Below are positions 38,400-48,248 of a stretch of DNA of 64,000 nucleotides, in pieces (within the stretch, counting starts at the first letter, position 1; each line of letters starts with the position of its first letter). The stretch comes from Wolbachia endosymbiont of Encarsia formosa (GTDB taxonomy: Bacteria > Pseudomonadota > Alphaproteobacteria > Rickettsiales > Anaplasmataceae). Both the position numbers and the translations under genes were made by a program. The notes beneath the pieces were generated by a model. It searched no databases, had not been told where the DNA came from, and saw only the letters and a program-made list of their open reading frames with translations. Location: positions 248,001 to 312,000 of the forward strand of contig NZ_CP154278.1 in NCBI RefSeq assembly GCF_039540065.1. Reading direction: 5' to 3'.

Positions 38400-39575
38400 T
38401 CAATTCAATTTATCACCACCGGGTAACGGTTGCAAGCCAAAAGCTTCTCTTTTTTCATTGAACGTCATGAAGCTTGCGTTTTCTACGTATTTCCACATCT
38501 TTTGCCTTTTTTCCATTAGAATTTCTATCGCATCTTTATCATATGACAAACATAAATCTTTGCCAAACTTGGGCACTAGCCAAGAATTTAAGTGACAAAT
38601 AATATTTTCTAGCGTTGGTAAAATCGTCTGTTCCCAAAGGGAAAGGCGTGCTTCAACCAAATTGCTATAAGTGTTATCACCTGGTATGACAAGCAACTGC
38701 GGTGGAACGCCAAAAGCTAGCGCAATATCACGAGCTGAGCTGTGTTTAGACTCAATAAAATCCATATCTCTCGGTGATAAGCTCATTTCCTTCCACTCTA
38801 AACCTCCTTCAAGTAATATTGGTCTTCCAGCGTTAACAGGACCTGAATAATGATCATTTATCTGTGCTTTTAAGCGTTGATATTGCTCTTGACTTAAGTT
38901 TCCACCACTTCCATCCTTTTCTGATTTTACAACTATTGCACCACTTGGTCTTGCTCCATTTTGCAGCATTTCCTGATTCCAAGCACCAGCCTGATTATGC
39001 TGATCTATACTATATGCAGCTGCCTCAATTGGTGAAAGTCCATACCAATCATTCAAAGGGTTAAAGGTTTTAAGATGCAGTACTGTTGAACGCCCAGTTA
39101 ATTTATCAACTCTAAAGTCATAACTGTTGTTATTTACGGTATAACGATAGGCATAAGGAACATTACTTCTCCCCGGAACAATTTCAACTCTATCAGGGCG
39201 CAGAAGATAAAGCTCTGTTGGTTTGTTCTGTGCCTCAATCATCAATACATAAGAATTGCCGTTAACTAATCGATAAGTTACAATCCCTTCAATAAATTCC
39301 GATTTTGATGTCATTGGATTAGGAGAATAAAGTAACTTCAGTAATGGATGTGTTTTGAGTTGTGATTTTCCCTGATCAGTGAGCTGGCAGAGAGTAAAAG
39401 GTACCGAAGATGAAGCACTTGCGATCATATTAATTGCTCGAAAGGCAATAACATTTTTTACGTAACCTTCCTCAGCAAAACTTGCATAATCGCGCCTACT
39501 CCAACTTGGTTCCATCATTAGTTGCAAAGCAGAGTATTCACTGCTTTTCTTTCTTTGAAAAATGTTAAAATTCAT
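38400..39575 (-). CDS. HK97-type phage portal protein, orphan
   Basis: A 391-residue HK97/lambda-like portal. Diagnostic parts are: NVIAFRAINMIASASSSVPF near the N-terminus; HPLLKLLYSPNPMTSKSEFIEGIVTYRLVNGNSYVLM; LRPDRVEIVPGRSN; LSPIEAAAYSIDQHNQAGAWNQEMLQNGARPSGAIV; and FGVPPQLLVIPGDNTYSNLVEARLSLWEQTI. The portal forms the dodecameric DNA channel of capsids. No terminase, protease or capsid gene flanks it. Isolated portal genes in Rickettsiales can be remnants of a gene-transfer-agent-like or prophage cluster; here the ORF is intact and full length, implying retention. An AGGAGG-like site (CAGGAGGCAC) precedes the ATG. Confidence 0.92.
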   Translation of the reverse strand: MNFNIFQRKKSSEYSALQLMMEPSWSRRDYASFAEEGYVKNVIAFRAINMIASASSSVPFTLCQLTDQGKSQLKTHPLLKLLYSPNPMTSKSEFIEGIVTYRLVNGNSYVLMIEAQNKPTELYLLRPDRVEIVPGRSNVPYAYRYTVNNNSYDFRVDKLTGRSTVLHLKTFNPLNDWYGLSPIEAAAYSIDQHNQAGAWNQEMLQNGARPSGAIVVKSEKDGSGGNLSQEQYQRLKAQINDHYSGPVNAGRPILLEGGLEWKEMSLSPRDMDFIESKHSSARDIALAFGVPPQLLVIPGDNTYSNLVEARLSLWEQTILPTLENIICHLNSWLVPKFGKDLCLSYDKDAIEILMEKRQKMWKYVENASFMTFNEKREAFGLQPLPGGDKLN

Positions 39576-39637
39576 ATGTGCCTCCTGAAAAATTAAATTT
39601 GCGGTAGAGTTAATGGGGGGGTTAATTTCATTAAGAA

Positions 39638-39718
39638 GATGTTATCTCATACTGGGATAACATCATAGGAAAAAAGAAATACAATTAAAGGATATTTATG
39701 CCTCCAAAGGAGGCATAA
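39638..39718 (-). terminator. two hairpins between the portal gene and the broken gene
   Basis: A GATGTTATC/GATAACATC stem lies at 39638-39664, and a strong TTATGCCTCC/GGAGGCATAA stem with a 3-base loop at 39696-39718, eight bases after the stop of the upstream minus-strand gene. The second has terminator shape, though its T tail is poor. Confidence 0.45.
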
Positions 39719-39725
39719 GCTGTTA

Positions 39726-41308
39726 TCAAAGCTGAAGCTCTCCTTGAAATCCCTCAACTTTTGGATCGTTAATTTTGCTATTGTAGCTACTCATTGCATA
39801 AACATTAAGACAAATGTTTGTCACTATTCCAACAAGCATACACATTCCTGTAATCATTGCAGCTACAGTAAAAGCTGTGCCTAAGGTTCCACTTGTAAAT
39901 ATAGATGCTATTAACGTTGGAACAAATAGACAGAATGAAGGTTTGATTACGTAACGATAAATCTTTTCAATTCTATCGAAATTTTTCCATGGTCCAGCAA
40001 GATCTTTCAATGGAACAGTAAGATTTCTTGCCATTTTAACCTGGGTTTCTAAGTTTTGCTTAAAGTAATCACTAAAACTAATACTTGGAGAATCATTATC
40101 AAGAATTGAAAGAGAAAAACCTACCTTCTTCATCTTCTGGCCTTTAAATTCTCCTTTCATGTACTTAAAATTCCTAACATTCAATATGGATCCATCAATA
40201 TACCTAAGGTTAAATTGCATGTTAGGATTCAATACATGATTTAAAGTGCTTGCCTTCCTATCTATTAAAGCTTCAAATTTTTCTTTATTCTGATCATAAT
40301 AGTCAATAAAATCCTCTAACTCTTTTGATAGCTTTTCTAGATCTATTTTTATGCCAAAGCTTCTCAGTTGGAGCAGAAAATTAAAAAAGTTTTGTAAATA
40401 ATCCTTGGTATTACTAAAGCTGAAATAAAATGATCTACCATGATCAATTTTTGCCCAGAGTTTTTCTTTTACTTTTTCACCCTTTGCATCTTCATACTCT
40501 TTTTCTATTATACCAAAATTTTCTGGCTGTATAATATCAGCTTCTCCAAGCAATATTTGAGCAGCTAATATTTTCTCAAAGCCTTTTGCATCTTCGTAAT
40601 TTTTGCCTTTTTTCTTAAGATCCATTAATGTCGTAAATTTATCCAAAAACTTTGATCTCAAGTGAAGCTGATCTTGATTTTCTCTTGCTCAATGTGCTTC
40701 TTTAAATTGATCACTACTATTGGCAAATCAGCATTTATCACCAATTCAACAATTGGAGCTCTGTCATATAAAAACAGCTTATATAAATCACCAGCAACAT
40801 ATTCCATGATAAAATCAGCAATATTAAGGTCATCATAACATATATCGCTTTCTACTTGCTGCTATAATAAATCAAGATTATTATTTATCACAAAATTTGG
40901 CAAATAAGGATTTTGCAATTTTGTAGCTTTTCTTGATCCTTTGTAAAAAGATTCTTTGAATTGTGCTAACTTAGACTGTTTTTCCTCTTTTGTCAGAGTA
41001 TGGTTTAGAACAGACTTAATCATGAAAGGTGCCTTATCACCTTCATTGTCGCTATACTCGTGCTCTGCTTGAAATCCTGAACTGCAGCCTGCTTCTTTCT
41101 CTCCTACTTTCTTGAACTCGCTTATAGGCTGAATTGTTCTATCATGAAAATGTTTTTCCAGGATCTTTATATTTTTCTCTTTATTTGTTTTAGATTCTTT
41201 TTTTGCTGCTTCTAAATCTTTTTCAATCGAGTCTTTTACAAATTGATCCCATTTTTCTTGATTAAACTGACCTAATTCATTTTGATTTTCTTGTGTTGTA
41301 CCTAGCAT
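39726..41308 (-). pseudogene. broken ~525-codon gene (amber codon plus frameshift)
   Basis: Three blocks in order: 41308-40862 (148 residues, polar, Lys/Glu-rich); then, after TAG at 40864-40862, 66 further codons in the same frame (FIMEYVAGDLYKLFLYDRAP, ending in TGA at 40660); then, in a frame shifted by one, 40661-39726 (311 residues from TTG). The last block holds GEADIIQPENFG (D42, N48) and KIDHGRSF (D73-H-G) followed by two C-terminal membrane segments (VPTLIASIFTSGTLGTAFTV, then MITGMCMLVGIVTNICLNVY). The spacing D-x5-N then D-x-G recalls the catalytic loop and DFG of kinase-fold proteins, a weak resemblance. Most likely an inactivated accessory or effector-like gene; the 311-residue part might still be expressed. 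Confidence 0.65.
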
Positions 41309-41544
41309 AAAATTTTCCTATAAAATTAACTAAAGTATTTTAATTTAATGAGAATATTAAGCATTTATTAATACTCTAACATATCCAGTGACATATGTCA
41401 AATTCTCTATCATTAGGTAGTAGCTTCTCTTTTTTCGTTACAAACCCCTAGATGGAAAGCTTTAAAAGCTCACCAAAAGCCTAAGCTTGCTTGAAAATCA
41501 GGTTACTTATTGAGTAGTATGGAAGTTAATAAAAGAAATTGCAT

Positions 41545-42162
41545 ATGACAGAATGGCTAATCTCTAACCAATTTATTGATTATAACCATGCTATAAAATT
41601 CATGGAAGCAAAAATTCAACAAATTTACAATAATTTGTCTGATGAGCTAGTATGGCTGCTCCAGCATCCTCCACTTTATACTGCAGGAATCGGTGCAACA
41701 GATGATGACATTATTGAAAGATTATTTCCCATATACAAAACAGGCAGGGGTGGTAAATATACATATCACGGACCAGGGCAGCGCATTATATATTTAATGA
41801 TAAATCTTAAAAAAAGAAACAAATGTGACATAAAACTATATATCAGAGACCTAAGTAATTGGATCATAAATGTCTTAAAGCACTTTAATATATTCGGAGA
41901 ATTCAAAGAAGATAGAATAGGCATTTGGGTGAACAACAACGGAGTAGAAGAAAAAATAGCAGCTTTTGGCATTCGCTTGAGAAAATGGGTAACTTATCAC
42001 GGCATAGCGCTTAATGTCTCTCCGAATCTTTCCCACTATAAGGGTATTATTCCTTGTGGACTGAAATACTACGGCGTTACATCAATGGAAAAACTAGGAG
42101 TAAAAGTTTCTCTTTGCGAATTAGATGATATATTAAAGCAAGAGTTTCATAAGATATTTTAA
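41545..42162 (+). CDS. lipB: octanoyltransferase (lipoate biosynthesis)
   Basis: Moves the octanoyl group from acyl carrier protein to lipoyl domains of 2-oxoacid dehydrogenases. The product is about 205 residues from the ATG at 41545; an in-frame TTG at 41539 is less likely. Motifs: HPPLYTAGIG, RGGKYTYHGPGQRIIYLMI, a catalytic-type Lys in EEKIAAFGIRLR (near residue 137), YHGIALNV and the catalytic Cys in IIPCGL (C171). Its TAA overlaps the ATG of the next gene (TAATG), so the pair is translationally coupled. Confidence 0.94.
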   Translation: MTEWLISNQFIDYNHAIKFMEAKIQQIYNNLSDELVWLLQHPPLYTAGIGATDDDIIERLFPIYKTGRGGKYTYHGPGQRIIYLMINLKKRNKCDIKLYIRDLSNWIINVLKHFNIFGEFKEDRIGIWVNNNGVEEKIAAFGIRLRKWVTYHGIALNVSPNLSHYKGIIPCGLKYYGVTSMEKLGVKVSLCELDDILKQEFHKIF

Positions 42163-43130
42163 TGTATTCCTTTATTCTTTATTTGCTATGCCTTTTACTC
42201 ACTAATCCTGCATACACAATCAATCAAGTTGATATTATCACTCCTTCTTCAAAGGGAAAAGAATCAGATTTGCCAACTATAAAAAAATATATAGAGGCTT
42301 TGGGTTTTAATCCCCATATTTCGGAGAAAATATACAGTAACGACAATCCATTTTATTCCAACTCTGATGAATTCAGAGCGAATGATTTGGTTAATGCGCT
42401 CACTGATGATAGCAAAATAATTTGGTGTATCAGAGGAGGAGAAGGGGCTTCTCGGCTAATTCCTTACCTAGAAAAGCTGCCCCATGATAAAAAAGAAAGA
42501 ATTGCTCAAAACAAAAAAATTCTTATAGGCTATAGTGATATCACTGCTTTACATATTTATCTGCAAGTTAAATATGACTGGCAAACTCTTCACGGCACCA
42601 TGTTGGAAATGATAGTAAATAACTCCGTTGCTGAAAGCTCTGTTGAAAAATTAAAAGAATTAATTCTTAACCAACGCAACTATATCAGATTTGACAACTT
42701 AAAGATGATAAATAATGGAGTTAGACTAAAAAATGGCAGATTAGAGTCTAAAATCATCGGTGGTAATATGACTTTGGTTGAAAATAGCATAGGAACTGCT
42801 TGGCAAATAAACGCAAAAAACAAAATTCTATTTTTAGAAGACATAAAAGTTTATCCATATTCAATTGAGCGCAGTCTAGATCACCTAAAACAAGCTCATA
42901 TTTTTGATGGAGTAGATGCAGTAATATTCGGTGACTTTATTAACTGTTATAATGATAATCTTGTCGAAATTGTAAAAGAAAGGTTTGCAAAAAGTGTTAA
43001 CTTTCCTGTATTTACAATGAACGGGGTAGGACATGGACATACAAATGACCCTTTACATTTCAACACTCACGCTACCATTAGCGTTCAAAACGAGAAGGAG
43101 TTTATGGATGTGCAACAGTTATACAAGTAG
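42162..43130 (+). CDS. LD-carboxypeptidase (S66 family) with signal peptide
   Basis: A 322-residue muramoyltetrapeptide carboxypeptidase-like serine peptidase that trims D-Ala from tetrapeptide stems. Visible are IWCIRGGEGASRLIPYL, the nucleophile in IGYSDITALHIYL, WQTLHGTM, the Glu in FLEDIKVYPY and the His in GHGHTNDPLHF. Unlike the usual cytosolic LdcA it begins with a hydrophobic leader (FILYLLCLLLTNPAY), so it is probably exported. It overlaps lipB by one base. Together with murJ and dapE it points to active stem-peptide metabolism. Confidence 0.9.
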   Translation: MYSFILYLLCLLLTNPAYTINQVDIITPSSKGKESDLPTIKKYIEALGFNPHISEKIYSNDNPFYSNSDEFRANDLVNALTDDSKIIWCIRGGEGASRLIPYLEKLPHDKKERIAQNKKILIGYSDITALHIYLQVKYDWQTLHGTMLEMIVNNSVAESSVEKLKELILNQRNYIRFDNLKMINNGVRLKNGRLESKIIGGNMTLVENSIGTAWQINAKNKILFLEDIKVYPYSIERSLDHLKQAHIFDGVDAVIFGDFINCYNDNLVEIVKERFAKSVNFPVFTMNGVGHGHTNDPLHFNTHATISVQNEKEFMDVQQLYK

Positions 43131-43815
43131 CTTTATCTAACACTCCTTTCATTCCAGCACCTTCGTTGTCATCCGAGTAGCTTGACACTGGAATCCAACT
43201 AAGTTGGTAAACACGAAAGCGCTTTTTTTTTGACGGAATTGCACAAAAAAACTTGATGCCAGTGTCAGCTACTTGCATGACATCATCTTTTTTATCAGAT
43301 GCATATGAAATCAGTGCTTTCTTGTCATCCCAGTACTCCTTATTCTTGTCATTCGAGTAACCCCTTCAGTGTCATCCAAGTAGCTGACACTGGCATCCAG
43401 AACAGGTAATAAGAAGCACTGAAATGACATCTCTATAGAACTCCTAACCAATCAAAAATATTAAGAAATTTACCAAGCAAGAAAAAGGCAAAAGAATCCC
43501 CAAGTAGTGAGTTTTAACCCTATAATAATGTAAATTGGCATTGTAATAATGTGCTAACGCTTATTTAAAGCGCGTTTTGGCTGAATGTAGAAAAAATAAA
43601 AAAGACATGCAGCCGCTATAATTTTATGTAATCTGCCAATATATACCTGAGTTTTTTACTGAATTTTGTTGTTGAATCTGCAGAGATTAAAAACAAGGAT
43701 AAATACTCTCATTGTCATGATAAGGAGACTAATGAGGCTTGTCAAGTTGTCTCTGTTGCATATCCTTATGAGTAAATTAATGTTATCCTTAATTATTGCT
43801 AATCTAAAGTTTTTT
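43131..43815. repeat. repeat-rich gap upstream of dnaE
   Basis: Between the carboxypeptidase and the likely dnaE start there is no supported gene. Palindrome copies or halves lie at about 43167-43200 (GTCATCCGAGTAGCTTGACA), 43255-43285, 43322-43350 and 43371-43401 (GTCATCCAAGTAGCTGACAC). The last 250 bases are AT-rich and presumably hold the dnaE promoter; the in-frame open stretch 43666-43815 does not resemble DnaE. Confidence 0.8.
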
Positions 43816-46800
43816 ATGTTCATACACTTGCGTGTTCATAGCGTTTATTCTCTGCTTGAGAGTTCGGTTAAAATTGAGGAGCTGATTGGTCTTTGTTTGC
43901 AGAACAAAATGCCGGCAGTTGCAGTTACTGACTCAGGTAACTTATTTGGCTCACTTGAATTTGCAGAATATGCAGCAAGTAGTGGAATACAGCTAATAAT
44001 AGGATGCAATATTATCGTTCGACACTTAGAACAAAATTTATCAATACTCCTACTTGCAAAAAATGAACAAGGGTACACTAATTTAGTCACCTTGGTGAGT
44101 GAGTCTTTTAAAAAGCGCAAGAATAACAGCGATATTCCTTACGTTGATTTTGATGAGCTATTAAATTTAAGTTCAGGCCTAATCGCCTTAAATGGTGGAT
44201 ATGACGGCATATTGGCTCAAATGTTATTGAAGCAAGATAAAGAAACGATAAAAAGACTGCTCTCAGCATTCGATGGTCATTTATATATTGAATTGCAGCG
44301 TCATGGGCTGAATAAAGAGCTAGAGCTTGAAGAAGCTTTAATAGATTTTGCTTATCAGCGCAATATACCACTAGTTGCAACGAATGATGTGTTTTTTCCA
44401 AATAAGTCTGACTATGAGGCTTATGACATATTAACGTGCATATCGGAGGGCAGTTATGCCCTGGAGAATAACAGAAAGAAGTTAACTACCGAGCATTACT
44501 TCAAATCTGTGGCAGAAATGGAGGAGCTGTTCAGCGATGTTCCCGAAGCAATCCATAACACTTTAGTGATAGCTAAGCGGTGCTCTTACATGCCAAGAAG
44601 CAGGCATCCTATCTTGACTAAATTTCCTTGTCGAGAGAATAAAACTGAGAATGAAGAACTGAGGGAGCAGGCAGTTGCAGGATTAGAATTACGCATTGCG
44701 AATGAGACAGATACAGACCTTAAACAATACTACGATCGGCTGAATTACGAACTAAGCGTAATAACTTCGATGAACTACTCTGGCTACTTTTTGATAGTTT
44801 CTGATTTCATTCGTTGGAGCAAAGCAAATGGCATTCCAGTTGGGCCAGGAAGAGGTTCAGGAGCTGGATCAATTGTTGCTTGGAGCTTACAGATTACAGA
44901 TCTTGATCCAATAAAATTTGGTCTGATCTTTGAAAGATTTTTGAATCCTGATCGTGTATCAATGCCTGACTTTGATATCGATTTCTGCCAAGAGAAAAGG
45001 GACCTGGTTATTGATTATGTTCAGAAAAAGTACGGTTATGTTGCTCAAATAATCACTTTTGGAAAATTGCAAGCAAGGGCAGTATTGCGTGATGTTGGTA
45101 GAGTATTGCAAATGCCTTACTCTCAAGTGGATAAAATATCTAAAATGGTTCCATTTAATCCAGTAAATCCTGTAACTTTATCGCAAGCGATAGAGTTTGA
45201 TCAAAATCTGCAGAAAGAACGGGATAGTGATGAAGTAATTGCCAAACTTCTTGATATATCTCTAAAGCTTGAAGGAATATACCGTCACGTTTCAACTCAT
45301 GCTGCTGGAATCGTGATATGCGATCAAAAATTAGAAAATTTTGTTCCCGTCTATTATGATCCAAATTCGGCTCTGCCAATCACTCAATACAGCATGAAAT
45401 ATGTAGAGAAAGCTGGGTTAATAAAATTTGATTTTCTTGGACTTGGTACGCTAACACTAATAGATCATGTATGTCGTTTAATTAATCGTGATGAAAAAAA
45501 ATTTGATATTTCCTCGGTTTCTTTGATTGATCAAAGAACCTATGAAATGCTCTCAAGAGGTGATTCAATCGGAGTGTTTCAGCTTGAAAGTTCGGGAATG
45601 AGAGAAGCTTTAATCAAACTAAAGCCAGACTGCATTGAAGATATCATCGCTTTAATTTCTCTTTATCGCCCAGGGCCTATGGATAACATTCCAACTTATG
45701 TTGCAAGAAAGCATGGACTTGAAAAGCCAGATTACATTCATCCATTGCTTGAGAAGGTGTTAAAAGAAACATTCGGAGTAATAATCTACCAAGAACAGGT
45801 AATGGAAATAGCGCGTATTCTCTCTGGATATAGCTTAGCAGAGGCGGATTTACTCAGACGTGCCATGGGTAAGAAAATTAAGGAAGAGATGGATAAACAA
45901 CGTGAACTTTTTGTTCAAGGAGCAACAAAAAACGGTGTTGATTACGACAGGGCAAGTTATATTTTTGATCTTGTTGCAAAATTTGCTGGTTATGGATTTA
46001 ATAAATCCCACGCTGCAGCATATGCTATTATATCTTACCAAACAGCTTACCTTAAGGCTAACTACCCGCTAGAATTTTTTACGGCCTTGATGAATCTCAA
46101 CATTGATGATAGAGACAAACTGAATTTGTTTTATCATGCTGCAAAATTCAGTGGATTTGCTGTTCTTTCGCCTGATATCAGCAAATCTAAGGCTGAATTT
46201 TCAATAGAGGGTGAGCACATACGCTACGGAATTGCTGCTTTGCGTAATGTTGGTTTTTCTATAGCAGAAGGAATAGTAAATGCACGCTCAAGTTCTTATA
46301 AGGACATATGGGAATTCATTCAAAATTTGGGACATATAATAAATAAAAGGGCATTAGAAAGTTTAATTAAATCTGGAACATTCGATAGTGTGCACAAAAA
46401 TAGAAAGCAGTTATACGAGTCAATAGACACATTGATTTACTTTGCAAATAAAAATAGGCAGTCAAATCAAGCTATTTTATTTGGCAATCTTGATTTCCTC
46501 AAGCCAAAACTTGAGAACGTGGAAGATTTTAATGAAGAGGAAAAATTAGAGCATGAGTTATTTTCATTGGGATTTTACTTAACTAATCACCCGCTTAAAA
46601 AATTTAAAACTCTTTTGAAAAAATTAAATATTGGGTTTATCGGAGAGAGTAAGACGATAAAAACTGCTGGTGTAATATTAAATGTGCGTATGAGAACCTC
46701 AGAACGTGGAAGATTTGTTATCATAACACTTTCTGATCCCCACAATGTTTCTGAAATAGCATTCTACAATAATGAAATAATAGAAGAAAAAAGGAATCTA

Positions 46801-47145
46801 TTTTCACCTGGAGCATTTGTGATAATTGATCTTGAAATTTCAGAAAACACAACGAGAATATCAGGAAAGGACATATCTGAATTTACAGAAAAGGTTACTT
46901 CTCTAATGAAAGGATTAGTTTTAACTGCTGTATGTGCAGACTCGCAAAAAGTTGCTGAGGAGTTGAATTCAGTGTTGAAAAATGGAGGCAAAACCAAAAT
47001 AATGCTAAAGTTTCTTCTCGAAAAACATAAAGTCAGCATCTTGTTGCCAGGTGCATATTCAATCACCCCCCAAGCTATTTATGAAATATCTCACTTAAGT
47101 TGGATTGAAGGCGTAGAAATTAATACAAATAACTTGCTTATATAA
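43816..47145 (+). CDS. dnaE: DNA polymerase III alpha subunit
   Basis: Replicative polymerase, C-family. The family N-terminus HLRVHSVYSLLES places the start at the ATG at 43816 (1109 residues); the frame is open 50 codons further upstream but that part is hydrophobic and unrelated. PHP domain residues are partly lost (HLRVHS, TDSGNLFG), as in E. coli, so PHP nuclease activity is not expected. Catalytic motifs are GPGRGSGAGSIVAW and PDFDIDFCQEKRDLVIDYV; ATHAAGIVI-type and YRPGPMDNIPTYV motifs follow, with an OB domain near the C-terminus. No dnaQ or dnaX is nearby. rpsF follows after 48 bases on the same strand. Confidence 0.96.
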   Translation: MFIHLRVHSVYSLLESSVKIEELIGLCLQNKMPAVAVTDSGNLFGSLEFAEYAASSGIQLIIGCNIIVRHLEQNLSILLLAKNEQGYTNLVTLVSESFKKRKNNSDIPYVDFDELLNLSSGLIALNGGYDGILAQMLLKQDKETIKRLLSAFDGHLYIELQRHGLNKELELEEALIDFAYQRNIPLVATNDVFFPNKSDYEAYDILTCISEGSYALENNRKKLTTEHYFKSVAEMEELFSDVPEAIHNTLVIAKRCSYMPRSRHPILTKFPCRENKTENEELREQAVAGLELRIANETDTDLKQYYDRLNYELSVITSMNYSGYFLIVSDFIRWSKANGIPVGPGRGSGAGSIVAWSLQITDLDPIKFGLIFERFLNPDRVSMPDFDIDFCQEKRDLVIDYVQKKYGYVAQIITFGKLQARAVLRDVGRVLQMPYSQVDKISKMVPFNPVNPVTLSQAIEFDQNLQKERDSDEVIAKLLDISLKLEGIYRHVSTHAAGIVICDQKLENFVPVYYDPNSALPITQYSMKYVEKAGLIKFDFLGLGTLTLIDHVCRLINRDEKKFDISSVSLIDQRTYEMLSRGDSIGVFQLESSGMREALIKLKPDCIEDIIALISLYRPGPMDNIPTYVARKHGLEKPDYIHPLLEKVLKETFGVIIYQEQVMEIARILSGYSLAEADLLRRAMGKKIKEEMDKQRELFVQGATKNGVDYDRASYIFDLVAKFAGYGFNKSHAAAYAIISYQTAYLKANYPLEFFTALMNLNIDDRDKLNLFYHAAKFSGFAVLSPDISKSKAEFSIEGEHIRYGIAALRNVGFSIAEGIVNARSSSYKDIWEFIQNLGHIINKRALESLIKSGTFDSVHKNRKQLYESIDTLIYFANKNRQSNQAILFGNLDFLKPKLENVEDFNEEEKLEHELFSLGFYLTNHPLKKFKTLLKKLNIGFIGESKTIKTAGVILNVRMRTSERGRFVIITLSDPHNVSEIAFYNNEIIEEKRNLFSPGAFVIIDLEISENTTRISGKDISEFTEKVTSLMKGLVLTAVCADSQKVAEELNSVLKNGGKTKIMLKFLLEKHKVSILLPGAYSITPQAIYEISHLSWIEGVEINTNNLLI

Positions 47146-47193
47146 AAAAGTTTTATATAATGAAGTGTTTAATTGATATTAAAGGAAGATATA

Positions 47194-47967
47194 GTGAATC
47201 TCTATGAATTTACTTTTATAGCACAACCGAACTTATTGCAGCAAGAAGTAGAAGAAATGGTCCAAGAATTGGCTATTTTGTTGAAAAATATTAAAGCAGA
47301 TGTTATTTCTCAGGAGGTTAAAGGTCTCATAGAAAGAGAACATAGCACAGTTACAAAACAAGAGCTAGAGGCAAGTACTGAAAGCATTAAAAAAAGTCTG
47401 ATTGTTTACTCTGATTTTTTGGAAACTCTGACAAAAATTTTATGGGTTGAATTGGAAGAAGATTTTTCAAATTTAAAAGAAATAAAGTCAAGAATCGATA
47501 AAGAATTGAAAAATGAACTAAGTGATACGGGAATAAAACAAAATTTTATGGACCTTTCAGGAGCTAACACTAAAAGTGCATTTATCTATAATTTAGTAAA
47601 TGCTTTTAAGGAAAATATTTCACAACATCTAATAAAATCCCTTCAAGAGGTTTTAAAAAGTTTTAAAATAGTAGACTCAAATCAATTGAGTAAAACGCTG
47701 GAAGTGCTTTTGAAAAATATTGAAGCTTCAGGATTGATAAAATATGAATATTGGGGTCTATTGGATTTTGCATACCCAATAAATAAGATGAAAAGTGGTC
47801 ATTACTGTATGATGTGTATAAGTTTTACTTCAAGCATTATGGATGAATTTGAGCGTAGAGTAAAACTGAATGAGAATATTATTCGCCACTTGTCTGTACG
47901 GGTTAATGAGTTTTTTAAAGGTAAATCTTACATGATGGATAAACAAATTGAGGAGAAAAGTGCATAA
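47194..47967 (+). CDS. rpsF: 30S ribosomal protein S6 with a ~135-residue internal insertion
   Basis: S6 binds the central domain of 16S rRNA together with S18. The start is GTG at 47194, preceded by AAAGGA, giving 257 residues; S6 is normally about 100-130. Residues 1-36 ([20 protein letters not shown]) match S6 strand 1 and helix 1, and residues 176-240 ([45 protein letters not shown]) match the rest. Between them lie about 135 helical, charged residues with no S6 counterpart; the near-repeat LLKNI occurs at both edges (residues 29-33 and again just before 176). The frame is fully open, so this is no pseudogene. It overlaps rpsR by one base (TAATG) in the usual rpsF-rpsR-rplI order. Confidence 0.9.
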   Translation: MNLYEFTFIAQPNLLQQEVEEMVQELAILLKNIKADVISQEVKGLIEREHSTVTKQELEASTESIKKSLIVYSDFLETLTKILWVELEEDFSNLKEIKSRIDKELKNELSDTGIKQNFMDLSGANTKSAFIYNLVNAFKENISQHLIKSLQEVLKSFKIVDSNQLSKTLEVLLKNIEASGLIKYEYWGLLDFAYPINKMKSGHYCMMCISFTSSIMDEFERRVKLNENIIRHLSVRVNEFFKGKSYMMDKQIEEKSA

Positions 47968-48245
47968 TGATGAAAAGACGAAATAGTTTTAATAATTCTT
48001 ACGTGTCTGTAAATAACAGAACTGGCTTTAGGCGTCCTAAGGTCTGTCCTCTTGCTGCATCTAAAGATGAGGACATAGACTATAAGAATATAGATTTATT
48101 GTCCAAATTCACCTCTGACTATGGTAGAATATTACCTAGAAGGTTAACAGGTGTGTGCGCAAGAAAACAAAGAAAGTTGCGCTTAGCAATTATAAGAGCA
48201 CGCTTTTTAGCTCTTGCTCCTTACTGTACTAAAAAAATTAGGTAA
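47967..48245 (+). CDS. rpsR: 30S ribosomal protein S18
   Basis: A 92-residue basic protein that forms a heterodimer with S6 on the platform of the 30S subunit. The conserved core [20 protein letters not shown] followed by [20 protein letters not shown] and [10 protein letters not shown] is complete. Start ATG at 47967 overlaps the rpsF stop; an adjacent second ATG (47970) is an alternative. rplI follows three bases later. Confidence 0.97.
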   Translation: MMKRRNSFNNSYVSVNNRTGFRRPKVCPLAASKDEDIDYKNIDLLSKFTSDYGRILPRRLTGVCARKQRKLRLAIIRARFLALAPYCTKKIR

Positions 48246-48248
48246 TTT

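Noticed and set aside
38400-39575. Evidence for a resident WO prophage
   Set aside because: Only the portal gene is present; no integrase, terminase, capsid, baseplate or tail genes flank it in this window.
43666-43815. 50-codon N-terminal extension of dnaE
   Set aside because: The frame is open, but the sequence is hydrophobic/basic and unrelated; family members begin at the HLRVHS strand, encoded just after the ATG at 43816.
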